From an uncultured Bacilli bacterium (GTDB taxonomy: Bacteria > Bacillota_I > Bacilli_A > RF39 > UBA660), in assembly GCA_949425635.1 (NCBI GenBank), contig CASPWD010000002.1:124001-188000 (forward strand): a stretch of 64,000 nucleotides of DNA, given 5' to 3'. Below are positions 42,672 to 52,128 of the stretch, one piece after another; positions within the stretch are counted from its first letter, which is position 1; every line of letters begins with the position of its first letter. A program made the position numbers and the translations under genes. The notes under the pieces are model-generated. The model was not told the DNA's origin and did not search any database. It was given only the letters and a program-made list of their open reading frames with translations.

Positions 42672-43097
42672 ATGAATAAAAAAACACTTGCTATTTTACT
42701 TATAATCGTAATACTCGTAGCTTTATTCATCATATATCATCAATATAACACAAACATAACAAACCCATTTCCAATCAATTTATCCAAAACTAAAGTAATT
42801 ATAGTGAACAATTTGCGTGTAGAAAATCCTTCCAAGGAAAAAAGAATAACCAAGAAGAGTGAAGTAGAGGAAATAATACAGATAATTAAGAATGCCCAAG
42901 AAATGCCAGAAGACTACAAAGTTAATTATGGTGTAATTCCTCATTATAAGTTAAAAATGATAGACAAAAAAGATAACCAAATTACTGGAATCAACATATA
43001 TGCTTATAGCGGGGATGAGATATACTTTGCTTTAGAAGAAGAGGAAAACAAATACTATATATTAGAAGACAATCTTCTTTTAGAAAAAATTGATTAA
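42672..43097 (+). CDS. Small membrane-anchored hypothetical protein (DUF5301-like layout)
   Basis: 141 residues. One N-terminal helix (about 5-24), then an exported domain: VIIVNNLRVENPSKEKRITKKSEVEEIIQII and IYFALEEEENKYYILEDNLLLEKI. Its plan resembles that of the gene at 16033, with an early Ile/Val strand, a KSEVEEIIQIIK helix and a final YYIL strand, but similarity is weak. RBS is AAAGGAGGAA. Function unknown. A hairpin that ends transcription follows. Confidence 0.55.
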   Translation: MNKKTLAILLIIVILVALFIIYHQYNTNITNPFPINLSKTKVIIVNNLRVENPSKEKRITKKSEVEEIIQIIKNAQEMPEDYKVNYGVIPHYKLKMIDKKDNQITGINIYAYSGDEIYFALEEEENKYYILEDNLLLEKID

Positions 43098-43114
43098 TAA
43101 AAAGTATTTATCCT

Positions 43115-43152
43115 AAAAAAATGATAATCGTTATAATTTAATTATCAGTTTT
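43115..43152 (+). terminator. Terminator of the 42672 gene
   Basis: TGATAAT (43122-43128) and ATTATCA (43141-43147) with flanking A and T runs. The arms recall a Fur half-site, but 12 bases between them and the T run favour a terminator. Confidence 0.5.
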
Positions 43153-43247
43153 TGTATGAGAAAACAATAAAAATAACCTCTCATCTAAGTTGCAGAATTT
43201 CCCAAATTTTGTTAAAATTAAGAATAGTAAAGTAGGAGATGATAAAA

Positions 43248-44435
43248 ATGCCATTTATTCTATTATTTCTATGTCTTTTATTATTTCCTAACATAGCCAA
43301 TGCCACAACATTACCAGTCGATATCACTGCTGAAACAGCAATTGTCGTCGACCTTGATGAAGATGAGGTAATTTACACCAAAAATCCTGACCAAGAAGTT
43401 GTCCTAGCGTCTCTTACAAAGATAATGACTGCGTACACTGTCTTGGAAAATGTCGATAATCTTAACAAAAAAGTTACTATAACAGAAGACGACCTTTATA
43501 ATTTATACGGCTTTCTAACCGCAGGATTAGAAGAAGGTGACAAAGTAACATATTTAGACCTTTTATATGCTATGATGCTTCCATCTGGAGCAGACGCTTC
43601 TCAAGCCTTAGCTCTTCATACTTCTGGTTCCATCGAGGCTTTTAATGAACTCATGAACGAAGAAGCAAGAAAATTGGGATTACGTAGATCACATTTTGCC
43701 GACTCATTTGGGCGAGATGACAATAATATTTCGACTGCTAGAGATTTATCACGATTATTAAAAACAGCCTTAGAAAATCCTACTTTCAAAAAAGTCTTTA
43801 CAACGGATTATTACACCTTATCAAACGGTCTTCGTGTTATAAATTATACGGATTCTATCGCTACATTTCATGGATTTGATACATCATATATGACTGGAAG
43901 CAAATCAGGCTTTACTGAAGTAGCCAATCTATTATTAGCTTCCACCGTCAAAGTAAATGGCAAAAACTATATCATCATTGTTTGCAAATCTGACTTAAAT
44001 CAATGGAATAGTACTCATGTTTTAGATACATACAAAATAATCGATTATTTAAAAGAACAAGATTTTAAAAAAAGAACAATCATAAAAAAAGGGACCATCT
44101 TAAAGAAAATACCTGTTGAAGGAGGCACTATTGATAGCTATTACGTTATATCCGACCAAGAAATTAGTGCCACCCTTACCGACGATGAATATGCCAAAGT
44201 TACATACGTCACTCATCTATCAAACAAATTAACCATCAATAGTAAAAAAGGAGAATATCTAGGATTCATTGACATTCTTGTTGATGACGAAATAATCGAT
44301 ACGCATCACATATATTTAAAAGAAGATATTTTTTCATATCAAACAGAATCTAAAATAGTAATTCTAGTCATTGTTTTACTAGTATTTATTATCATCGTTT
44401 TATTAAGCACCAACTTTATATTTAGAAAAAGATAA
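43248..44435 (+). CDS. D-alanyl-D-alanine carboxypeptidase 2 (DacA-like, KSG variant)
   Basis: 395 residues from ATG 43248 (AGGAG at 43234-43238; the ATG at 43239 would be only one base from it). Signal peptide ends near IANA (about 19). SLTK (Ser55, Lys58), SGAD and SKSGFTE: the third motif is KSG in place of the usual KTG seen in the paralogue at 34218. C-terminal beta domain and membrane helix (about 369-390) with a short basic tail RKR. A SEDS polymerase gene follows. Active-site residues are all present, so activity is likely. Confidence 0.92.
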   Translation: MPFILLFLCLLLFPNIANATTLPVDITAETAIVVDLDEDEVIYTKNPDQEVVLASLTKIMTAYTVLENVDNLNKKVTITEDDLYNLYGFLTAGLEEGDKVTYLDLLYAMMLPSGADASQALALHTSGSIEAFNELMNEEARKLGLRRSHFADSFGRDDNNISTARDLSRLLKTALENPTFKKVFTTDYYTLSNGLRVINYTDSIATFHGFDTSYMTGSKSGFTEVANLLLASTVKVNGKNYIIIVCKSDLNQWNSTHVLDTYKIIDYLKEQDFKKRTIIKKGTILKKIPVEGGTIDSYYVISDQEISATLTDDEYAKVTYVTHLSNKLTINSKKGEYLGFIDILVDDEIIDTHHIYLKEDIFSYQTESKIVILVIVLLVFIIIVLLSTNFIFRKR

Positions 44436-44457
44436 TATGATTTCATATTATTTTTTT
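44432..44457 (+). terminator. Terminator of the second dacA gene
   Basis: Arms ATAATATGA (44432-44440) and TCATATTAT (44443-44451), then T run; overlaps the stop codon (44433-44435). Confidence 0.65.
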
Positions 44458-44488
44458 AATTTTTTAATATAATTTAATAGGTGATAAG

Positions 44489-45571
44489 ATGAAAATAGAT
44501 AAGACTCTTTTAGTTTCAACAATAATTCTTATATGTTTTGGAATTATCATGGTTTATTCATCCAGTAACATTTGGGCAGAATATAAATATGGGGATCCCT
44601 TTAAATTTGTAAAATCACAAGCAATCTTTTTTTTAATTGGCTTATTTTTAATAAAAATGATAATTAATATAAATCCTCAAATTTATGAAAAATATTCTAA
44701 TAAAATTCTCTTAGTCTGTTTCATTTTACTTATTCTTGTTTTAATACCTGGCATAGGTAAAGTAAGGAATGGTTCCAGAAGCTGGTTTGGGTTAGGACCA
44801 TTAGGTATTCAGCCATCTGAATTTACTAAAATAGGTCTGTTAATTTATACGTCAAAGTATCTTGCTCATAACAACAAAAACATCAAAGACATAAAAAAAG
44901 GTTTATTGCCTTTATTTCTTGTAATAATTGTTTTCTTTCTCTTAATAATGTTAGAACCAGATTTTGGTACTGCAATGGTAATCATCTTAACCTTAGTTGG
45001 TCTTATTTTCATTGCCGGTCCCAAACTATCATTCTTTATTAAAATAGGTCTCGTAGGATTAGTAGGGATAGTTATTCTTATAGCTATCGCACCTTATCGT
45101 TTAGAACGTATTGTTTCTTATTTAAATCCATGGAGCGACCCTTTAGGCAGCGGTTTCCAAATAATTCAGAGTTTATATGCTATAGGGCCTTCCAGTCTTC
45201 TAGGTGCAGGATTCGGTAACTCCATTCAAAAAAATTTTTATCTCCCAGAACCCCAAACAGACTTTATATTTAGTATTATAGCTGAAGAATTCGGATTCTT
45301 AGGTGTCTTTCTAACTATATCTCTATTCGCTATTATCTTCTATCGTTCTATAAAAATATCTCTTAAGCAAAATGATTTATTTAAAAAATATTTATCATTT
45401 GGTTTATCCTTTGGAATCACTCTCCAAGTAATTTTAAACATTCTTGTCGTAACAGGTACAATCCCAACAACTGGTATAACTTGTGTCTTTTTATCATATG
45501 GTGGCTCAAGTTTATTAGTAAGTATGATTTCAATTGGAATAATCTTGGGCATTAGTAAATATGATAATTAA
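44489..45571 (+). CDS. SEDS-family peptidoglycan polymerase (FtsW/SpoVE-like)
   Basis: 360 residues, ten membrane helices. SEDS motifs: NGSRSWFGLGPLGIQPSEFTKIG, LEPDFGTAMVI (Asp), RLERIVSYLNPWSDPLGSGFQIIQSLYAIG, FGNSIQKNFYLPEPQTDFIFSIIAEEFGFLG and TGITCVFLSYGGSSL. The PWSDPLGSGFQ loop and Asp positions match active FtsW/RodA enzymes. TATAAT at about 44467 and a RBS AGGTGAT serve it. It is one of two SEDS genes in the window; division or elongation role cannot be decided here. Confidence 0.93.
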   Translation: MKIDKTLLVSTIILICFGIIMVYSSSNIWAEYKYGDPFKFVKSQAIFFLIGLFLIKMIININPQIYEKYSNKILLVCFILLILVLIPGIGKVRNGSRSWFGLGPLGIQPSEFTKIGLLIYTSKYLAHNNKNIKDIKKGLLPLFLVIIVFFLLIMLEPDFGTAMVIILTLVGLIFIAGPKLSFFIKIGLVGLVGIVILIAIAPYRLERIVSYLNPWSDPLGSGFQIIQSLYAIGPSSLLGAGFGNSIQKNFYLPEPQTDFIFSIIAEEFGFLGVFLTISLFAIIFYRSIKISLKQNDLFKKYLSFGLSFGITLQVILNILVVTGTIPTTGITCVFLSYGGSSLLVSMISIGIILGISKYDN

Positions 45572-45648
45572 AGAAAAATTTCCTTTTTTATAAAAAGGTG
45601 GTATAATATTGGCACTCGACAGAAATGTCATTTTAGAAGGGGATTTTT

Positions 45649-46668
45649 ATGAAAAAATTATCATTAGAAACTTTAAAAACAGGTGCTAAAAAAGCTGCTG
45701 TTACAACTTCTCTAGTATTAGTTCTAGCAAGTGCTTTAGTGCCAACTGCCCATGCTGAAGTATTAGCAGATAATATTATTGGTGATTTCGAAGTAACGGA
45801 AGATAGAGGGGAAATAAAAAGTAATGAAATGCTAAGCATCATGGATAAATTCTACGGATGTGACAAACAAGGTAATGCTTTTGTTGTTACTGACGATGTT
45901 AGAAAAGCTATCGAATTATCAGATATCTTAAATAGTTATTTTTATGACCCAGTAGCTTTCACAAATACTACTGCAAATGAAATAGTATCACTAGATGTTA
46001 ATCAATTATACGCTGAATATACTGCAGCTAAAGATTCAAAAGTTGAACAAAATGTTTTAGATTTTTGTGCAAATAATTTACCAAACAAACCTGCTATCGA
46101 CGCTTTCGTAACTTTCGGAGCAGGAAATGTTGCTGCTGATTTAAAAGCATGTGTTGCTAACAAAGTATTTGATCAACTATTATCAAACGGAGCAAATGTC
46201 ACTTTTGGTCCAATCGTTATTGCTAATAACGAAGAATTCTATTGTTTAGTAGAAGTAAATGGAACATTAAAGAAAATTTACTTACAAGGTGAAACTTGTG
46301 ATAACATAAGAAATATTTGCGTATATCTAGAAAACACTTATAATTTAGCTATCAACAATATAGCAGGTAGTGAAGAACATGATTTATCATTTATGTATAA
46401 TGGTATTGACATAGCTACAGGAGAATCTGCATGGCTTGCTTTACCAGACGATGACAAAAAAGATTTAATCAGAACAGGTCTAAATTTAGTTACTGAGTTA
46501 AATATTGCTGAAAATTACACAGTAACAACTTCATCTGCAAATACAACAATAGCACTAAGTACAGCAGATAAAGAACAATTAGCTGCTTATGGAATTGCTA
46601 AGAGAAATAGTGCTAAATTAGAATACATGAATTTAACAAAAAACAATAATAAAAAATTAACTAAATAA
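45649..46668 (+). CDS. Secreted protein with six cysteines, unknown family
   Basis: 339 residues, RBS AAGGGGATTTTT. A Sec signal peptide of about 36 residues ends TAHA before EVLADN. The mature part is acidic, Asn- and Ala-rich and has six Cys (YGC, DFC, KAC, FYC, ETC, NIC), an even number that suits disulfides. No membrane anchor, LPxTG or repeat is seen, so it is probably released or wall-associated non-covalently. TATAAT at about 45602 and a long-loop terminator isolate it. I recognise no family. Confidence 0.72.
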   Translation: MKKLSLETLKTGAKKAAVTTSLVLVLASALVPTAHAEVLADNIIGDFEVTEDRGEIKSNEMLSIMDKFYGCDKQGNAFVVTDDVRKAIELSDILNSYFYDPVAFTNTTANEIVSLDVNQLYAEYTAAKDSKVEQNVLDFCANNLPNKPAIDAFVTFGAGNVAADLKACVANKVFDQLLSNGANVTFGPIVIANNEEFYCLVEVNGTLKKIYLQGETCDNIRNICVYLENTYNLAINNIAGSEEHDLSFMYNGIDIATGESAWLALPDDDKKDLIRTGLNLVTELNIAENYTVTTSSANTTIALSTADKEQLAAYGIAKRNSAKLEYMNLTKNNNKKLTK

Positions 46669-46694
46669 ATAGAAGAGAAGAATAATTAAACAAC

Positions 46695-46757
46695 AAAAAG
46701 AAACCAGCATAAAAAGAGAATATTACGTATCTTTATATGTTTATGGTTTCTTTTTTT
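46695..46757 (+). terminator. Long-stem terminator of the secreted-protein gene
   Basis: Perfect 12-bp outer arms (46695-46706 and 46744-46755) with an inner near-complementary stem, then T run. Longest hairpin in the window. Confidence 0.75.
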
Positions 46758-46961
46758 GCAATTACATATAACAAAGATAGCAGAAAGATTTATAAAAATC
46801 AAAATCTAATATAATAAAAAGAAAGACCAAATATCATATTTCTTCAACCACGTTTTTATAAAATAAAAAAAGGTTTCTGTATCATGATTGCTGATGAATT
46901 ATAAATAATATTTAATGTAAGCTTCAGAATATGATAAAATAATTTAGAAAAAGGTGATGAA
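46758..46961. other. Intergenic remainder before maf
   Basis: About 200 AT-rich bases. No open frame or hairpin that I can support; a TAAAAT near 46936 and AAAGGTG before the ATG can serve the maf gene. Confidence 0.45.
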
Positions 46962-47546
46962 ATGAAAACTATAACATTGGCAAGTACTTCTAAATTTAAA
47001 AGTGAAATCTTAAATAGAGTAGGTCTTAAACATACTTGTATGTCTTCTACTTGTGAAGAAATATCTAGTGAAAAAGACCCTAATAACTATGTAGTAGAGC
47101 TTGCATACAATAAAGCTAAGAGCATAAAAGACAGAGCAAACACTAATATCATTATCGGTTTAGATACAATTGTTTTAACAAATAACAAAATCATTGAAAA
47201 GCCATCCTCTTTAGCCGAAGCCCGAAAAAATTTATTAGAAAGTAAAAATAACACATCTCGTGTAATCACTGGAGTTTCTATAATTAATAAAGATACCAAC
47301 GAAGTTGTTAATACTTTCCAAGAAACCAAAATAAGCTTTAAAGATATAACAGATGAAGATATCGATTATTACATAGAAAATGAATCAGATATCATGTATG
47401 CTTCTGGATTTATAATTGAAAATATCGCTTCGAATTTTATCGATAAAATAGAAGGAAGTTATTACAATATCCTAGGAGCACCTGTTGAAAAAATTTATGA
47501 AGTTCTAAATAGTATGGGAATTCATTTAAAAGACATTAATAAATAA
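46962..47546 (+). CDS. maf: Maf-family nucleoside triphosphate pyrophosphatase
   Basis: 194 residues. Start TLASTSKFKSEILNRVGL (family motif LASxSxxR with Lys variants), then IIIGLDTIVLTNNKIIEKPSS in the VxxDTxV..G..L.KP pattern, and YASGFIIENIASNFIDKIEGSYYNILGAP in place of AGxxxIxG.G...I..I.GsY.nvvGLP. Maf proteins hydrolyse non-canonical nucleotides such as dTTP/UTP analogues and affect septation. The usual Gly-rich DKAGAY core reads IMYASGF here. RBS AAAGGTG. Confidence 0.88.
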   Translation: MKTITLASTSKFKSEILNRVGLKHTCMSSTCEEISSEKDPNNYVVELAYNKAKSIKDRANTNIIIGLDTIVLTNNKIIEKPSSLAEARKNLLESKNNTSRVITGVSIINKDTNEVVNTFQETKISFKDITDEDIDYYIENESDIMYASGFIIENIASNFIDKIEGSYYNILGAPVEKIYEVLNSMGIHLKDINK

Positions 47547-47586
47547 TCTTTTAAACTAAAATATATCTATAAAAAAAGAAAACTCT

Positions 47587-47616
47587 GAAGAAATAAAATG
47601 TTATTTCTTCTTTTTT
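47587..47616 (+). terminator. Terminator of maf
   Basis: Arms GAAGAAATA (47587-47595) and TATTTCTTC (47602-47610), loop six, then T run. Confidence 0.7.
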
Positions 47617-47653
47617 ATCTAGGAATTTGTTATAATAAATGACGTGATGTAAA

Positions 47654-50194
47654 ATGAAAAGAAATGAAGTAGATAGAAGTAAATTAAGTCCTGGAATGAA
47701 ACAATATATGGAAATTAAGGATCAATATCCTAATGAATTATTATTTTTTCGACTAGGAGATTTTTATGAGTTATTTTTTGAAGATGGAATCTTATGTAGT
47801 AGAGAATTAGAACTTACTTTAACTGGTAAAAGTGGTGGTTTGGAAGAACGTATACCTATGTGTGGCGTTCCATTTCATAGTGTTCAACCATACATCGAAA
47901 AGCTAGTTAGTAAAGGATATCGTATCGCCATTTGCGAACAATTAGAAGATCCATCTACTGCCAAAGGAATGGTAAAACGTGGCGTAGTTCAAGTAATAAG
48001 TAAAGGAACTGTTGTTGATTACGAAATGTTAAAAGGATACGACAATAACTACATTGGTGGAGTCCTAGATTTTACCAATCTATATACAATAACATATAGT
48101 GATATTTCAACAGGATCTTTATATATAACAGAAATACCTAAAGATGAAGACAAATTAATTAATACTATATTAAATCTTAACTTAAAGGAAGTAATATTTC
48201 AAAAAGATACAAATGAAGAACTTATAAATCTTCTAAAAAATACTTATGGTTTAGAAGTAAGTATAAGTGACGAATATTTAGAAGATAGATACGAAAGCTT
48301 ATATAAAGACATAAAAGAAATGCGTCATATCTTAGGCATAAAACATTTATTGTATTATCTAGTAGTAAGACAATTAAAAGAGCTAGATCACATTGATCAA
48401 GTAAAGATTGTCTACCCAGATGAATACTTAGAAATGGATGTTCATACTGTAAGAAATCTTGAATTATTTGAAACTCTAAGATTAAAAGAAAGAACATACA
48501 GTTTAATATGGCTTCTTGATAAAGCTAAAACAGCTATGGGAAGTCGTTGTCTTAAAAATTGGCTATCTAATCCTTTAAAAGATAAAGAGCAAATCATTAA
48601 ACGCTACAATATGATTGATACTTTAAGAAATGAGTTTATTACTAAAGAAGAATTAACTAATGAATTAGATAGTGTATATGACTTAGAAAGACTATGTGGT
48701 AAAGCAGTATGTGGTAATCTGAACGCTCGTGATGTCCTACAAATTAAAAAGAGTCTAAGTGTTCTTCCAAGTATCGGTGAAAAAATCAGTAAATTAGGTT
48801 TCCCATATAAGTTAACAGATGAAACTAAACTTTATAATTTATTAGAAGAAGCCATTTACGAAAATCCTCCAATTGGTTTAAAAGAAGGTTATTTAATAAA
48901 AGACGGCTATAATTCTGAGTTAGACGAACTAAAAAGTATTCGTAGTGGTGGCAAAGAATTTATTGCCAGTTTAGAAGAACAAGAACGTGAAAGAACAGGC
49001 ATTAAGACCTTAAAAGTAGGATATACCAAAGTGTTTGGATACTATATTGAAATCTCTAAAGGACAATGTGATCAAGTAAAAGATGAATTTGGTTATGAAA
49101 GAAGACAAACATTAGTAAATTGTGAAAGATTTATAAGTCCTCTTCTAAAAGAAAAAGAAGCTCTAGTATTAAATGCCGAAGAAAAAATAATCGATTTAGA
49201 ATATAGTTTATTCCTATCAATAAAAGAAGAAATAAAAAAAGAAATATTTAATTTAAAAGCAATTGCTAGAGACTTAGCGGAATTAGATGCTATTATAAGT
49301 TTAGCAACGTGCGCCGACGAATATAGTCTTGTAAGACCAGAAATTTTAAACGAGAGAAGAGTAGAGATTGTTGATGGACGTCATCCTGTGGTAGAGCGAG
49401 TAAGTAAAAAAGAATATGTTTCTAACGATTGTATGATGAATGAAGAAACAAACACTTTACTAATTACGGGACCTAATATGAGTGGTAAATCAACCTTCAT
49501 GCGTCAATTAGCAGTTATTATCATAATGGCACAAATAGGATCATTCGTTCCTGCAAAAAGTGCTAAATTACCAATATTCGATAAAATATTTACTAGAATT
49601 GGTGCGTCAGATGATTTGGTAAGTGGCGAATCAACATTTATGGTTGAGATGATGGAAGCGAAAAACGCTCTTATAAACGCAACAAGCAATTCTTTAATTC
49701 TATTTGATGAACTAGGTCGTGGAACAGCTACATATGACGGAATGAGTCTTGCACAAGCCATCCTAGAATATGTAAACGAACGCATTAAATGTAAAACTTT
49801 ATTCAGTACTCACTATCATGAACTAACAGCTTTAGAAAAAATATCAGGCATCAAAAATGTTCATGTTGAAGCATATGAAAAAGATGGCAATGTCACATTC
49901 CTCCACAAAGTAAAAGAAGGGTCAGTTGATAAAAGTTATGGTATTCATGTAGCGAAATTAGCAGGAATGCCTGAACATTTATTAAAAAGAGCTAACGAAA
50001 TATTAAAATATTATGAAGGAAGCAACAAAGAAAACCCAATTATTGCTGAAACACAAGTAGCTTTTAATTTTGATGAGCCAACTCCAGTTCATAGCGAAGT
50101 ATTAGATAGATTAGAAGAAATTGATCCTTTAAAGTGTACACCAATGGACGCTATGAATTTACTTTACGAACTAAAGGAGTTGTCTAAAAAATAA
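47654..50194 (+). CDS. mutS: DNA mismatch repair protein MutS
   Basis: 846 residues, full length MutS1. Domain I starts LSPGMKQYMEIKDQYPNELLFFRLGDFYELFFEDG in pattern, with the mismatch-probing Phe-x-Glu in GDFYELF. Connector, lever and clamp domains follow. The ATPase has TGPNMSGKSTFMRQ (Walker A), ESTFMVEM, LILFDELGRGTATYDG (Walker B) and FSTHYHEL. It binds mismatches after replication. mutL, usually next, is not in the window; instead an unknown gene begins in the stop codon (TAATG). Confidence 0.97.
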   Translation: MKRNEVDRSKLSPGMKQYMEIKDQYPNELLFFRLGDFYELFFEDGILCSRELELTLTGKSGGLEERIPMCGVPFHSVQPYIEKLVSKGYRIAICEQLEDPSTAKGMVKRGVVQVISKGTVVDYEMLKGYDNNYIGGVLDFTNLYTITYSDISTGSLYITEIPKDEDKLINTILNLNLKEVIFQKDTNEELINLLKNTYGLEVSISDEYLEDRYESLYKDIKEMRHILGIKHLLYYLVVRQLKELDHIDQVKIVYPDEYLEMDVHTVRNLELFETLRLKERTYSLIWLLDKAKTAMGSRCLKNWLSNPLKDKEQIIKRYNMIDTLRNEFITKEELTNELDSVYDLERLCGKAVCGNLNARDVLQIKKSLSVLPSIGEKISKLGFPYKLTDETKLYNLLEEAIYENPPIGLKEGYLIKDGYNSELDELKSIRSGGKEFIASLEEQERERTGIKTLKVGYTKVFGYYIEISKGQCDQVKDEFGYERRQTLVNCERFISPLLKEKEALVLNAEEKIIDLEYSLFLSIKEEIKKEIFNLKAIARDLAELDAIISLATCADEYSLVRPEILNERRVEIVDGRHPVVERVSKKEYVSNDCMMNEETNTLLITGPNMSGKSTFMRQLAVIIIMAQIGSFVPAKSAKLPIFDKIFTRIGASDDLVSGESTFMVEMMEAKNALINATSNSLILFDELGRGTATYDGMSLAQAILEYVNERIKCKTLFSTHYHELTALEKISGIKNVHVEAYEKDGNVTFLHKVKEGSVDKSYGIHVAKLAGMPEHLLKRANEILKYYEGSNKENPIIAETQVAFNFDEPTPVHSEVLDRLEEIDPLKCTPMDAMNLLYELKELSKK

Positions 50195-50712
50195 TGTATA
50201 ACAGCGAATATTTTTATGGCATTACAGATTTAATGCATTACAATGTTTATGCCTCATTACTAAAAGATTATATAACAAAAGAAGAACGAGTTATTATAAA
50301 AGTCTTTAAAAAAGATAATGAAGTAGTTATCGTCGAAACAAATAATTTTACAGACACTATCTTAAAAGATACCAGAAAAGACAAATCCAGTGATTTGATG
50401 ACATATGATTTAACTTTCCTAAAAGTTCTTGAAAGATATTATAGTGATTATGAAATTCCAGGGATGATTTATGAATACATCGAAGGAATCGGTGCATGGT
50501 ATAGAGTAAAGATAGAAAGCTATAATCCAGAGGATAAAATTCTCAAACCTTTCTTCTTAAAAAAAGAAATTAAAGAAGAAGACTTACCAAAATACGCCAA
50601 AACTGAAGAGGAATTAAATAGAATAAATAACTTCTATCATATAACTAAAGGATTAATCAAATTTAGTAAAGAAAAAGAAGTAAAAGAACTATTTTCAAAA
50701 ATAGAGAAATAG
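50194..50712 (+). CDS. Hypothetical protein translationally coupled to MutS
   Basis: 172 residues; ATG at 50194 overlaps the mutS stop in TAATG. Soluble, rich in Glu/Lys and Tyr. N-terminal MYNSEYFYGITDLMHYNVYASLLKDYITKEERVIIKVF looks like a mixed alpha/beta fold. I do not recognise it. The stop codon sits inside a terminator. The tight coupling suggests it is made with MutS, but may only reflect genome compaction. Confidence 0.6.
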   Translation: MYNSEYFYGITDLMHYNVYASLLKDYITKEERVIIKVFKKDNEVVIVETNNFTDTILKDTRKDKSSDLMTYDLTFLKVLERYYSDYEIPGMIYEYIEGIGAWYRVKIESYNPEDKILKPFFLKKEIKEEDLPKYAKTEEELNRINNFYHITKGLIKFSKEKEVKELFSKIEK

Positions 50713-50721
50713 TTCTTTTTA
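50682..50721 (+). terminator. Terminator of mutS unit, overlapping coding end
   Basis: 13-base perfect arms (50682-50694 and 50707-50719), left arm wholly inside the coding sequence and the stop TAG in the right arm, then T run. Confidence 0.78.
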
Positions 50722-50779
50722 CATGCTATAATAGTTATATTAGAAGATTTAGATATAATAAGCTAAAAGGGTGATCACA

Positions 50780-51823
50780 ATGCGTCAAAAAATAATTGAT
50801 TTTAAAAAAGTTTTAAAAGCATTTAGCAATGTCTTGTTTTGGATATTAACTATTTTGAATATAACATTATATTGTGGAACCATAATTTACATTTGGTTAA
50901 AACATAGTTCTATTGTACCTCTTAACCTAACATCTGATGGAATAAAAGAGCTTTTTTCTTCGTTAATATTTTTTAATATAACTACATACACTATAACTTT
51001 TTTAGCTAATATGTATCATTTTAACAACGAAATAAAAAAAGTAATAAGTAAAGATAATTTAACCATAACAACCACCATAAAAAGTCTTTTTCTTTTAATA
51101 GGTATAATATTTTTATTACTTTCTGGAGTATTTTATAAAATTTCAAATATAACTTTATCAGACTTTTTTGCCAAGACAACTTATATTTCAATTCACCTAA
51201 CATTATTTATCAGTGCTTTCTTCCTATTTTATCTTTTTAGTTTTATTAATGTAATATCACAAGATGAAACCACTAATCACGCTTTATGTTATACCTATTT
51301 ATTAAAAATAAGAAACGCAGCTGATATAAAAAGAAGCATAATTAAGAGACTTTCCAATCAAAAAATAGAAAATGGTCAATATTATAATCAGAAAATAGAT
51401 ATCTCATACTATATATCTCATGAAGAAGCAGAGTATGTTTACGCCTTCTTAGATATAAATCAAATAACTTATGAATTTGTTGAAACTTACGCCAAAGACA
51501 GAATAACTTCCTTTGTAGAATATCTATATACAAAAATTCTTGATAAAAGTAAGAATGTTTTTATCTCTTACTTTATATTTGTTAATAATACAAACGAAAA
51601 TATTAAGTATTTAAGAGAAATATCATCATATCATGATCAACATTTTACAATAATGCATAATATAATTGACTTGAGTAAAGAAGAACTACATATAAGCGGT
51701 GTTCGTGAAGATGAAAAGCAGAATGATATAAATTATGAAACTTTAAAAAAGAAAATAGAAAATTCTGTAGTCGATATCATAAAAATAAGTGACAATTCAA
51801 TTAAGAAAAAATATCAGATATAA
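50780..51823 (+). CDS. Four-helix membrane protein with cytoplasmic domain, unknown
   Basis: 347 residues from ATG 50780 (AAAGGGTGATC before it). About four membrane helices in residues 13-165, then a soluble part of about 180 residues: NHALCYTYLLKIRNAADIKRSI, IDISYYISHEEAEYVYAFLDINQITYEFVETYAKD and VFISYFIFVNNTNENIKYLREI, which reads as a mixed alpha/beta domain. No family recognised. Might sense or bind a small ligand, but this is a guess. Confidence 0.6.
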   Translation: MRQKIIDFKKVLKAFSNVLFWILTILNITLYCGTIIYIWLKHSSIVPLNLTSDGIKELFSSLIFFNITTYTITFLANMYHFNNEIKKVISKDNLTITTTIKSLFLLIGIIFLLLSGVFYKISNITLSDFFAKTTYISIHLTLFISAFFLFYLFSFINVISQDETTNHALCYTYLLKIRNAADIKRSIIKRLSNQKIENGQYYNQKIDISYYISHEEAEYVYAFLDINQITYEFVETYAKDRITSFVEYLYTKILDKSKNVFISYFIFVNNTNENIKYLREISSYHDQHFTIMHNIIDLSKEELHISGVREDEKQNDINYETLKKKIENSVVDIIKISDNSIKKKYQI

Positions 51824-51894
51824 TTTAGGAAAACTTGCATAAATCATATATTTATCTTAAAATTATAGCAAGAGAGAAGAATAAGAGGGATAAT

Positions 51895-52128
51895 ATGATA
51901 AATAATATAAAACCAACAAGTACATTGCCTTACGGATATGGAATTGGTAAAGTAGGAGCAGTACACAAACCACAAATGGATGTAAAAAAGGAAAGAGAAA
52001 AGCAAAACGAAGAAAAAAGAGCTAACTTACTTAAACAAAAAGCATTTATAGAAGAATTACGTCGTCTTGAAGAAGCTCAAAAACAAGAATCAACTGAAGA
52101 AGTAAGACATATCGATATAAGAATTTAG
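51895..52128 (+). CDS. 77-residue charged coiled-coil protein
   Basis: From ATG 51895 (AAGAGGGAT just before). The first 30 residues are Gly/Pro-rich (TSTLPYGYGIGKVGAVHKPQ), the rest is a Lys/Glu/Gln-rich helix, likely a coiled coil (KEREKQNEEKRANLLKQKAF). An in-frame ATG at 51835 extends the frame, but it has no RBS. Terminator follows. No family recognised. Confidence 0.6.
   Translation: MINNIKPTSTLPYGYGIGKVGAVHKPQMDVKKEREKQNEEKRANLLKQKAFIEELRRLEEAQKQESTEEVRHIDIRI

Noticed and set aside
43115-43152. Fur box upstream of the second dacA gene
   Set aside because: The two half-sites are 12 bases apart rather than one, and A and T runs flank them; it reads as a terminator of the upstream gene.
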